Below, in pieces: positions 43,832-53,281 of a stretch of DNA of 64,000 nt. Positions within the stretch are counted from its first letter, which is position 1; each line of letters opens with the position of its first letter. Location: positions 558,001 through 622,000 of the forward strand of contig RBKR01000003.1 in NCBI GenBank assembly GCA_004835665.1, written 5' to 3'. This stretch comes from Phoma sp. XZ068. Its lineage: Eukaryota > Ascomycota > Dothideomycetes > Pleosporales > Didymellaceae. The notes under the pieces were generated by a model. That model saw only the letters and a list, made by a program, of their open reading frames with translations, ran no database searches and was not told where the DNA came from. Both the position numbers and the translations under genes were made by a program.

Positions 43832-45611
43832 CTAAGCCTCCTGGTCCAAACCAAGATCCTCCGTTGCTGGGACAATGCGGAGGGTGTTGGTGTGGCCCAT
43901 ACCTCCCCTCCAGCCCTGCACACAGATAACGGGGTCGCCCTTGCTCAGAACACCGAGCTTGATGGCGTTCATGATGCCCCACTTGAGACGCCGGTCGACA
44001 TCCTCCTGCCATGGGCTGGACTTGAAGTCGGGCTTCTCCTCGGGGAAGAAGAAGGGGTATACACCACGGTACAGGTGAGAATACTGCAAAAGTCAGTACA
44101 TGTTCAAATGGCGGTAATGGATAGACTTACCCTGCAGGCTGTGGCGTTACGGGAGACCATGATAATGGGGCAGACGGGGCGGTACTTGGAGACCAGGCGA
44201 GCGGTGGTACCGCTTGTTGTCAGGACGAGGATAGCACCTGCGTTCTGCTCAAGAGAAGCGCTGACAGCTGCCATGGCGCAAGTCTCGGTGGTGGGGCAGG
44301 GGATAGGAGCAAGCTTCCTCAGCTCGTCAAAGGCGTTGACGTATGGGATAGCGACCTCAGCGAGCAAGCAGGTCTCGTGCATCATGGTAACGGCCTCAAC
44401 GGGGTAGTCACCCTTGGCGGTCTCTCCAGACAACATGACGCAGTCAGTGCCGTCAAGAACGGCGTTACCGACGTCGCTGACCTCAGCACGGGTAGGGCGA
44501 GGGTTGTATGTCATAGACTCGAGCATCTGTGTAGCGGTGATGACGGGCTTTCCGGCAATGTTGCACTTGGTAATCATCATCTTCTGGGCAATGAAGACCT
44601 GGCTGGGAGGAATCTCAATACCAAGGTCGCCACGGGCGACCATGACACCATCAGTCTCCTTGAGAATCTCGTCGAAGTTGTTAACTCCCTGCTGGTTCTC
44701 AACCTTGGCAATGATCTGGATGTCCTTGCCCTCCTCGCCGAGGACCTCGCGGATAGCAGTGATGTCGCTACCGCGGCGGATGAAGGAGGCAAAGACCATG
44801 TCGACGCCGTTCTTGACACCGAACTTGAGATCGGCCTTGTCCTTCTCGGAAAGAGGAGGGAGATCGATGTCAGTCTTGGGCAGGTTGACACCCTTCTTGG
44901 AGGAGATCTTGCCGTTGTTGACACACTTGACCTTGAGGGTCTTCTCGTCAACAACCTCAAGGACCTCGAATGAGAGAACACCGTCATCGACGTAGATTGT
45001 GCGGCCGGCCTCAATGACCTTGGTGATGTTCTTGTAGTCGACGTACATGTTCTTGTCGTCGGAGGCGGTGGCGTACTGCTCATCGGTGGTGATGTTCATG
45101 ACGGTGCCGGCTTTGATGGGGATATCGGCATCGCCAACAGTGTTACCTGTGCGGATCTCGGGGCCCTTGGTGTCGAGTGCGATAGCAAGGGGGCGGCCAG
45201 GCTGTGTCCTCTCGGCCTCGCGCGCGTTGTCAATGACCGACTGGTGGTACTCATACGAGCCGTGGGAGAAGTTCATGCGGACGACATTGAGACCAGCCTT
45301 GCGCAGAGAGTTGATCTTCTCGGCGGAGTTGGTCTTGGGGCCGATGGTACCGATGATGGAGGTGCGGCGGTACTCCTTGGCAGGGTGGTACTCGGTGTTG
45401 AGCTGGCTGAGCCATTCAATCCTGGTCCTGCCAGCGTTGAGGTGGTCCAATCTGCAGACACCGTGTTAGCATGCACACCGATAGAGGCTTTGGCGGGGCA
45501 GTTGGTGCAAAAGCTGGCGGTTCATGGGCTTCTCATGGAAGGCTACCTTGAATTACGCCGTAGCCAAGCACCTCTGGACCCCTTGTCGTGGTGGACGTAC
45601 GCGTTCGCCAT
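43832..45611 (-). CDS. Pyruvate kinase (527 aa, 3 exons)
   Basis: Exons are 45611-45601, 45451-44131 and 44083-43832. The first coding exon is only 11 nt (Met-Ala-Asn plus two bases); intron 1 is 149 nt (GTACGT...TGCTAAC...CTGCAG) and intron 2 is 47 nt. Family signatures include MNFSHGSYEYH (about residue 63), DTKGPEIRTG (about 96), the metal/active-site segment MVARGDLGIEIP, TQMLESMTYNPRPTRAEVSD and SGETAKGDYP. The enzyme converts phosphoenolpyruvate and ADP to pyruvate and ATP in cytosolic glycolysis and is normally activated by fructose-1,6-bisphosphate. Length is the fungal norm. The upstream region is shared with the divergent ATG44-like gene. Confidence 0.97.
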
Positions 45612-46793
45612 TGCTGCGGTTGTGTGTGAAGGCTGAGAAGAGCTGTTCAAGTGGTGTGGCGGGGTGAAGAACCGGGTGCTGCTGCCGTCGAGGTGACTGC
45701 AATTGCTCTCGGAGTGGCTTGAGGAGGGAGGAAGGAAGGGATCAGACGGGCGTGTTTCTAGAAGGAATGCGCCTCGGCGGGTTTTGTTCTCTTTGGAAAA
45801 GTTGTTGGCGCGGCCGGACGTGTTGAGCTTGGAGGGGTATGGCGCTAAGGTGCGTGGGGCGTTGAGAGCTTCAGTTTACTCGACCGTGACCGGTACGATG
45901 ATTAGCGGGCTACTTTGGTCCAAGAAGAGCGAGAATAGAGCAAGTAGAGAACCTGCGATGTAATTGAACAAGATCTGTGGCCATGCGCCGGATTTACAAC
46001 TTATAAGGCTGCTGCTGCAACGCCTGCTGGCAGCAGACCTGCCGCCGTGACACCCATTGCTTCTGCAATCCACCCACGTAACGACCAAGCATCCCGCCCA
46101 GATAAGCCCCGTGTTTTTCATAGTGATTAAAAATTTCTTGTCGCGCCCTGGCTAGTCGTTGTTTGTTGTGGTGCGCGGCCGGATATCGAGCATGTTTGGC
46201 GTGTCATGCTCCGGGCGAGGAGATCCACTGCAAGCCTCGTGTCTTGGGGTTGTTTCATGGGGTTCAAAAAGCCAAAGGCACAGCAGCGAGGCTCGGCCAT
46301 TTATATGGACCACGCGCCTGAACGCTTCGTTCCTACATGACCCGAGATTCTGCTCCGCATCGCCGTACCTGACGCTGGTTCCCGAGGGTGAAGGGGTTAA
46401 GCTCGGGAAGTCAGCCAGCATGATCGTCTCCAGTCGTCTCGAGCCGAAGGGCCTGCGCGACGACGAGCACGCGCAGCGGAGGCTGCAACACTGTCGCAAA
46501 CATAATTGAAGATCATGGCGAACCAGACTACCAGCCAACGCTCGCCCAAATCTAAGCTTTCTGGGATGTGCCTTCGACGTTTCAATGTGACCCACTGACA
46601 ACACAGAGCCGCACTGGGTTCACTGTTCACATGCAACTGACTAAGGCACCAGCCACTCCTCCACGCCTTGCCCTGCATCACGGCTGCCTCGCATACTACA
46701 CGTGAACGCTGAACACCAAACACCTACCCAGAAGCCTCTACCCTCACAGACCCCATATACACATACGCACATACACACACACGAGTGTCCACC
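45612..46793. promoter_or_regulatory. Divergent promoter region, pyruvate kinase / ATG44-like
   Basis: 1.2 kb without a supportable gene. A CTTATAAG sequence lies near 45999-46006, about 390 bp upstream of the pyruvate kinase start. A CA-rich stretch (46755-46785) precedes the ATG44-like start. Confidence 0.45.
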
Positions 46794-47307
46794 ATGGTTG
46801 TACGTCCGCCATAGCCTCCGTCTTGCTGCCTCACACGAGTCGCATGCTCACACACACTACGATACAGCTCGGCAAGGTTGCGCACTACGCTTTCGATGCA
46901 GTACTAGGTCCGTCCAAACATTCAACACTTCAGCGCGCTCTTGGCTAACCCTCCGCAGTCTCCGCCTTTCTCGCCGGCGTCCGACGCTCCACCGGCCTCA
47001 CGTACGTGCCTCCCTCTGCATCCCACCCGCGGGTGTCCACCGCCCCTCCACCCCTACCGCTCCAGATCACCCCGACATGCGCCCGCAATGCCCCAAGCGA
47101 CTCCCTCCCGCACCCCAAACACCTTGATACCCTGCATGACCACAGGCTAACAGGCTGACGCTCAGTCCCAGTGTAAAGCCCGACCAGTTCAGCGACACGC
47201 CCAGCGTGCAGAAGTGGCTCGACAACTACCTGTGGGTGGGCGAGACGGTCATGGACCAGAGCGTAGCCTTCTTCGCGAGCTCCTCGTACTTTGAGCGCAA
47301 GCGGTAG
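46794..47307 (+). CDS. ATG44: Mitofissin ATG44-like protein (76 aa, 4 exons)
   Basis: Exons are 46794-46799 (Met-Val), 46868-46907, 46959-47001 and 47166-47307; introns are 68, 51 and 164 nt, all GT-AG, and the joined length is exactly 77 codons. The product begins MVLGKVAHYAFDAVL, has the conserved core VSAFLAGVRRSTGLT, then KPDQFSD, WLDNYLWVGETVMDQSVAFF and the end SSSYFERKR. This is the mitofissin family (formerly DUF1748), small amphipathic proteins of the mitochondrial intermembrane space. In yeasts, Atg44/mitofissin binds membranes and drives the mitochondrial fission needed for mitophagy. Length agrees with the 73-aa yeast protein. No exon is long enough to appear as an ORF of 60 codons in this frame, so the gene is easily missed. 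Confidence 0.92.
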
Positions 47308-47655
47308 ACAACACACCATGGTGCGGATTAGCCGCCGAACAGCTACCAAGGACATCACGGACATGCCGAGTTGAGTTGCCAGTGCGGCGGCTTGGATACG
47401 GGAGATTGTGTGATTGTGTGATTGTGTATAGGGAATGAGGACCGATGGATTAGGGCTTGCACTCCGCTCGATCAGCAGGCTGAGGCGTTAAGGCGCTGTT
47501 TTGTATAGGCACGAATGATCAGATTATCCACTTCACGCAGATGGCTAGTAGTGTCTTGTCCATGTGTTTCTTTGCTCGTGGGGTATATAACATAACATGC
47601 ATCGCTCGCTATGCTGAGAGAAAGACGCAAGATGCTTTGCGAACAGGAAATCGGT
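47308..47655. other. Spacer between convergent ATG44-like and NBS1
   Basis: Contains three perfect GATTGTGT units at 47404-47427. No gene. Confidence 0.6.
47404..47427 (+). repeat. (GATTGTGT)3 octanucleotide repeat
   Basis: Three perfect tandem units about 100 bp after the ATG44-like stop codon. Confidence 0.85.
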
Positions 47656-50031
47656 TTACCTACGCTTGAACCTGAACCCAGTCTCCTCCTCATCACTATC
47701 CTCGTCTCTTCTCGCGATCCTTCCTCGCTTTGTAGCTGGCTGTCCGCTTGCCGCACCACCCGTTCTCTTCCTCCCCGCGGCCTCTGAAACCTGCGTTTCG
47801 ACAATTCGTTGCGTCCTCCCACTGCTCTTCTGTGTCCGTACCTCGACTACCTCCTCGTCATCCGGCCCACTGTCCTCTACATTGATGACCTCAGGCTGTC
47901 CTTGCATCTGTCGTTGCGACTGCGCTCTGCTGTTCCTGCCTCTAAAGCCTGTCTCTGGCTCAGATTCCTCCTCGCTTTCCGCGGCCTTGCGCCTGCTCTT
48001 TGCCAGGCCGCTGACGCTAGGCTCGACATCCTCGAGGAAGAACGCCGAGTCGCCGAATCCCTTCTGCTTCGGCGCCTCTTCAAGCGTGACGATAACTTTG
48101 TGCTGAGCGACGCCCTGTTCTGCGCCGCGCCGGCGGAACTTCTTGAAGTTTTTGCGTCCGTTCCATGCGGGATCCCATCTGTCACTCTTTGCTTGGGCGC
48201 GAGCTTCAGCGGGCGTGCGGAGATTGTTGCCATCGTTACGCTGGGCGCGCGGTAGGACCTCCATCTCCTCGATGACGGCAAGGTTCTTCATTTGCTCAAT
48301 GTCTATGCCTTCGAGTTGCTCTCGCAGACTCTCTTCATCTGCCTTGCGCCTGTCTTCTTCCTCTTTGATACGGAGGCGGGTGTGCTCGCGGACGTTGATG
48401 TCTTTATCTGCTTTCTGTCTAGCGCGTTGAAGGCTTTCGAGGGCTTCTACGCCGCGTCTTCTGGGTTGAGTAACGGGCGTGTTATTCTCGGCTTCGACGG
48501 ACGCTGAACGCGCGCGTGTTGCTGCTCGACGGCGTTTGGTTTCTGCTGCAGCAGGGAACAGCGAATCCATCTGCTCTTCTTTTTCGACAGTCTCGCGAAC
48601 GGGTGACGGCGGTGCGACGCGAGTTTGCGTGCGAGTCTGGGTCACCTGTGGTGCTGATTGCTGGACATCTTCCATCTGGGTATCTTCGGTCTTGCGAACT
48701 TTCGGCGGTGGCTCATAGTCGTCGAATCCAGTGAAGCGACTTGTCGTCTTTGCACGATGTGCGCGCTTGCGAGGATTTGGTTTGGCAGGCTCGTCGGTGG
48801 GAGCAGAAGACTCAGGTGCTTGAGAAGGTGCTCTGGATGCTGGTGTACTGCTACGCATAGATCGCCGCGCTGCCGGTTCCAATGCTTTTGATACGACTTC
48901 AGGTACGTTGTCAGGTGGCTTCTGCAGTGCAGTTCTGTCTTTTGTAATAATGATGTCGAGGAACTCGTTTTGCAAGATCGACCTCTGATTGAGTGCTTTG
49001 TCAACGCCATTCATGAACGTGGTGGCCCAATCATCGGAGCCGTCTGATGCCATTGGCAGGCGGATCGTGATCACAGGAAGCTTGTCACTGTTTGCGCGGC
49101 TGCCTTTCTTCTTACCGGCAACGCTTCGAACGTAATCGACATACTCTTGTACGGTTGTTTTCTCGTGCTTGAGCTCGTAGAGTAGCACCTTCCCACCGCC
49201 ACCAGAAATTGGGTCTTGTAAGCTGTCGTGCTGAGTCTGAGTCAAGAAGACGAATGTGAGGTTTGAGAATATGTCCGAACGTGAGCTATCGGGCTTGAGC
49301 ATCTCTTGGGGTCGTGGGACAGGTTCTGTGGCAGTTGGCGGCACGTATTCCTCCTCCTTCGGCCACCCATTGTCAAAGTCCTCTTCCAGCTGCGAAGGTA
49401 CATAGCCTCCCTCGTCATCCGTCGTTGCAGTGGCTCTGTTTATCACAGCTTCGAGAAAGTCTCCAGTCACAATGTAATTGCCAGCCACAAGGCCGCACAG
49501 CACTCGAGGCAAGTTGCGCTTCTGAGTCACGACGTGGGTCGTCTTGCCAAACACGAACTCTGTTGTGGTCTTGATATCGAGAGCGTGCAGCTGTGCGCTA
49601 CGAGCCTTCGATTCGCTGTTCTCCTTCGAGGCATACGTAAAACCGACTGGCTTCCATACAATCTTGAACGGCGCATAGCCCTGGGCAAGTCTGATTTCAT
49701 GCTCCGTTCCCTCCAATATCGCCTTATCGTATTCCAGCGATCCATCGTCGTTCTTTGTACTCTTCAGGTGCTTCTTCCCGTCGATTGATGTCCCTTGTCT
49801 ACAACTGAGATCCGTAATCTCAATCTGCGATCGGGTATGTAGCTTCGTGCCGGCGTCTGGAAGAACCTCGAGGACTTTGATTATGACATGCTGTCGCGAA
49901 ACGGCCTTGTTATCGATCTTCCATGTCTTTCCCTCGGCGCTGGACTTGGTGCGACCGAAGAGCTGCTGCGACCCGGGTCGAAGCCAGACGCGCTTTCCGC
50001 CGAAGAGCGACTCGTGCTCGAGGAACCACAT
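47656..50031 (-). CDS. NBS1: Nibrin / NBS1 homologue, MRN complex (791 aa)
   Basis: Single exon from the ATG at 50031. The FHA domain occupies residues 1-115 (LFGRTKSS, VSRQHVII, LSCRQGTSIDGK) and the BRCT region follows (PFKIVWKPVGFTY, then AVINRATATTDDEGGYVPSQ). A second, more diverged BRCT is likely at about 240-370 (NLTFVFLT, KVLLYELKHEKTTVQEYVDY). The remainder is disordered and basic. Near residue 625 is GRKNFKKFRRRG, matching the Mre11-binding NFKKFxK element. The extreme C-terminus is EDSDEEETGFRFKRR, an acidic-then-FxF motif like the one that binds Tel1/ATM. NBS1 regulates Mre11-Rad50 at double-strand breaks and recruits the checkpoint kinase; Aspergillus ScaA is the named filamentous-fungal member. 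Confidence 0.92.
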   Translation of the reverse strand: MWFLEHESLFGGKRVWLRPGSQQLFGRTKSSAEGKTWKIDNKAVSRQHVIIKVLEVLPDAGTKLHTRSQIEITDLSCRQGTSIDGKKHLKSTKNDDGSLEYDKAILEGTEHEIRLAQGYAPFKIVWKPVGFTYASKENSESKARSAQLHALDIKTTTEFVFGKTTHVVTQKRNLPRVLCGLVAGNYIVTGDFLEAVINRATATTDDEGGYVPSQLEEDFDNGWPKEEEYVPPTATEPVPRPQEMLKPDSSRSDIFSNLTFVFLTQTQHDSLQDPISGGGGKVLLYELKHEKTTVQEYVDYVRSVAGKKKGSRANSDKLPVITIRLPMASDGSDDWATTFMNGVDKALNQRSILQNEFLDIIITKDRTALQKPPDNVPEVVSKALEPAARRSMRSSTPASRAPSQAPESSAPTDEPAKPNPRKRAHRAKTTSRFTGFDDYEPPPKVRKTEDTQMEDVQQSAPQVTQTRTQTRVAPPSPVRETVEKEEQMDSLFPAAAETKRRRAATRARSASVEAENNTPVTQPRRRGVEALESLQRARQKADKDINVREHTRLRIKEEEDRRKADEESLREQLEGIDIEQMKNLAVIEEMEVLPRAQRNDGNNLRTPAEARAQAKSDRWDPAWNGRKNFKKFRRRGAEQGVAQHKVIVTLEEAPKQKGFGDSAFFLEDVEPSVSGLAKSRRKAAESEEESEPETGFRGRNSRAQSQRQMQGQPEVINVEDSGPDDEEVVEVRTQKSSGRTQRIVETQVSEAAGRKRTGGAASGQPATKRGRIARRDEDSDEEETGFRFKRR

Positions 50032-52554
50032 GGCGAAAATGAATGTAGAGGATCGTTATAGCATTTTGATCGAGCTGAAGCGTTTATCGGACGAGAATGA
50101 ACATTTTGTGGGTGCGCGCGCGATGTGATGTTGTAGGCTGCACGGTGGGGCTGCACGTCAGTAGCAGGCAGTCGCGCTGCGCTTTCGATGCCTATGCGCG
50201 CTGTCACCTGAGCACACTAACACCACCATCCGGCCATGCACGAACATTATCCTGTGTATATCTCACCTCTTTCACTGCGCTCTAAATTCATTCCCTTGAA
50301 AAAGTCTCCCCTTTACATATTGTTGCGACTCCAATAAAAGGGAGGAAAGGGCGATATGGCAGACCGACCTTCAAAAACGCTCGATGCTTGCACATGTGCG
50401 TGGTAGTAATTGTGCAAGACCAATTTTTTCGCCTTTATCCCTGTACATCATCTACGCCTCTGTCATGCGAGCGATTACTTAGACAGACATAAGAGCTATA
50501 GCTGAGCACCTCACTTAGACTCCGAGATTACGGGAGTGTATAACGTTAAAGGCATCTATGAGAAACTCTTGTGATTACAGGCAGAAGGTTCTACGTTTGT
50601 ATGGTGAAAAAACATACAAAGTAGGAACACTCCATTTCACAATCAAGGTACTGAGCACAAAAGAGAAGAAGGCAAAAGACAGTCACAGCATGTAGATCGA
50701 TGAAGTGTAATGAAAGTTGGACCGAAGTTCGAATGATTGGATTGTATTGATGAAGTCCTCCAACCCTTTACTGATGTACCCAACCCTTTATGAAGTCAAT
50801 TGATGAAGTGCTACTCTAAGTTCAATCATGCCCAAGCCAAAAGCCATCTGCCAACCACCACAGAGGTCGCACGAATACGAACCTCCCACACCTGGCTGAG
50901 TGCCACAGGAACTCCTCCCATCCCAACCGAACAAGTTCTCTCCCACCCAATGCTGCTACAGTCAAAGACTGCAGGCGGTAAGGTCAGAGCCGGCGCGAGG
51001 ATCAATCCATCAGCAGCACAGGCGCTCCAATCATCGAGTGGTAGGCCAGCTTCAAAGAGCTTCTCCCTCCCGCACCAAACGATGAATTGACCAAACCATA
51101 ATGCCAGGCTCCTTTGGGTAAAGACCCTCGAGCCCCCAAGCGTTCCTCATCTTTCCAAACCGTGTGACACCCAGCCAGCATGCCCAATGTATGTGAATGT
51201 ATTCATATGCAAGAGGAGAAAGAGGTGAAGATTGATGTCGTCATTGGTTGTTGTATCGTGTAATGTAATCGGGATATAACGTTATGTGGCCTGAAGAGGC
51301 ATCGGAAGTGATTCGCAGTAGTGGTTTACTCGATGTGTTGAAGTAATGGTGACTTGGGGGCTACCCGAGACGAGCACAGCTTGCAGTGTTAGCGGAAGGG
51401 ATGAGCAAGGGTGACATACGAACAAGCTCAAAGACAGATGAGGTTGAAGGTTGAAGGTGTTGTACAACCATAGTGGAGGAGCGGTGGTATTGTGAAGCAG
51501 TGTTCATGTCGAGGCAGGATGCCATAAGAACTTGAAGTGAGGAGGAGGCTGACAAAGAGTCATGTTGGAGATGAATGATGAATGATAATTGATATTTGGA
51601 AATGAGAAGTCCAAGGTCAGGCGACCAAAGGCACTCTGAGCTGGTTGATCGAGGGAGTGGATTGGAGAAACGATGGAGGAATCGAGGGAGCGACTCTTTT
51701 TATGGAAAACGGAGCTGGCCCGTGTGCTCGCTTGTGACTAATCGTCGGCGCGATCTTTTTCCGGCGACAGTAAGGTCATATGATGTGGCTAGGCTTGGTG
51801 AAGGTGAATATGTGTTGGCGGTTGTGGGCGTGGGTGTTGGCGTGGAGTGGTGTGGAGGTGAAAGCAAGTACCATCACCAACACGAAATGGGGACGAAGTG
51901 CCCGAAGCAACCCCACAAATCGTAAATTTGGTCAACTAGCACGGTATGGGAAGGTATGCGATTCTTTGATGACCACGTCTGGCTTGGAAACCGTCAGTGA
52001 TCATGACGAAGTCTTCACCATTGCGTAGGTGAGGGCGACATGAGCAAAGGTCACGATAGAGCGAGTGGAAAACCAACACCAATGCCCTCTTAATTGCGAA
52101 GGATGTCACTACTAGTCAAGAGATTGTGCTCGCAAGAGAGCAAAGTGCTTGCAGAGGATGATGTAGTCAAGTAATTATCACAAAGCTTTGCGATTAATAT
52201 TATTCGAATCTGGCTATAGAATAGAGAATCGCTCGAGAGCTTCGGCTTGAGAACTCAGGTAGTGCGGGAATTACTGTGACCTTCATTCAAGCGTAGCTGT
52301 ACGAAGGCGAACGTAGGCCCAGGCCAGCCGGTTCTCAGTTGAGCCAGCTCATTTGATCAGACTGTCAGTTGATGCTGATAAAGTATCCATTCCCTTGTCT
52401 CAACGAATCCAAGTGGTGTCCTGATCTTTATTGCTCTTGGGAGGTTACACGTCGCGTTGAAATGCTGTCAAAGCACGAACTCGCAACGCACCTGTGACTT
52501 TCTTCGAAAGGGGTGTAGAAAGCGCACGGCTGTGCACATGCGTCACAGACTGGC
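50032..52554. other. Gene-poor spacer, 2.5 kb, containing a candidate micro-gene
   Basis: Apart from the two-exon candidate at 51282-51525, only short random frames are seen. An 11-bp sequence CCAACCCTTTA is repeated at 50760-50770 and 50780-50790 with nearby TGATGAAGT repeats. No transposon or RNA gene recognised. Confidence 0.45.
51282..51525 (-). CDS. Candidate two-exon small protein (67 aa), speculative
   Basis: Proposed exons are 51525-51420 and 51379-51282 around a 40-nt intron (GTATGT...CGCTAAC...TGCAAG). The spliced length is exactly 68 codons from ATG to TAA. The product would start MASCLDMNTASQYHRSSTMV and end LPMPLQAT. There is no signal peptide, membrane segment or known domain. 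A TATA-like CATAAAAAG lies about 170 bp upstream (near 51693-51702 on minus). The intron signals are strong, but a 40-nt intron is near the lower limit and the protein is not recognised. It could equally be a spliced noncoding RNA. Confidence 0.3.
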
Positions 52555-53025
52555 TCATCCAGTATGCGTGTGGATCCAGAAGTCCGTTTCTCCCATCCTA
52601 CCCTCCTCAATGCCTTCAAGTACGCCTCTCACCCATCTTGGTGGTTGCGGTCCTCCTCTATCCATATCTGCGCCCGTCATTGGACAGGTGATGAACCCTC
52701 TTTGGACCGCCAGCTTCCTTACTTCCTGAACGATTTCGAGGTCATCTTTTGCGTTGACCTTTCGCTCGCGGCGTTCTTGCATCTTGCGCTCAAGCCAGGA
52801 TGAGCAGTGATCTATGCCTCTGGATGCTAGACGCTGGAATGAGATCAAGAAACGCTGGAAAATATCGAAGAGGATGCGATATAACAGTTCAGTTGCGATT
52901 GCAGTACCAGTTTGTTGGGTGAAAAAGTTCGCGGGTATGAGTGAGGTTGGGCTTGGTCTAGTCGATAACGTGGCTGATGACGTTGAGCTGTAGAGAACGA
53001 GGGACTGTGAGACTGCCATCATGGG
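52555..53025 (-). CDS. Hypothetical protein (156 aa)
   Basis: The frame is open from 53064, but the first ATG is at 53025, followed by a second Met. The N-terminus is Ser/Thr-rich. A hydrophobic-amphipathic segment follows (ELLYRILFDIFQRFLISFQR), then a basic helix (LERKMQERRERKVNAKDD), then a more compact C-terminus with FITCPMTGADMDRGGPQPPR. No family recognised. It could be a lineage-specific gene; an unrecognised upstream exon is possible, because a second frame with an ATG at about 53068 overlaps the start. Confidence 0.42.
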   Translation of the reverse strand, partial: PMMAVSQSLVLYSSTSSATLSTRPSPTSLIPANFFTQQTGTAIATELLYRILFDIFQRFLISFQRLASRGIDHCSSWLERKMQERRERKVNAKDDLEIVQEVRKLAVQRGFITCPMTGADMDRGGPQPPRWVRGVLEGIEEGRMGETDFWIHTHTG

Positions 53026-53281
53026 TGTTGTCGACGCGAAATTTTTCAAGGTCCTTATAAGCAAACATCTTCGACGCTGGGCATTTATATGCTCAACTCC
53101 AAACGTACGATCCGTGTCTCCTCATCCTCTCGGGGGTGGAAATGTCCGATAAGCCAATCAAGAGGCTAGCGCCTGAACGTTGTGTCCGCGAACCCCGACT
53201 GCGTCGGTGGCCTTGAGCACCGGCCGCGAGATCTAAGGCAGCCAAGTATCTCACCAATCTCCGACAAATTTGTGACTTTCG

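Noticed and set aside
44377..44973. 198-aa plus-strand frame over pyruvate kinase
   Set aside because: Shadow of a highly conserved gene on the other strand.
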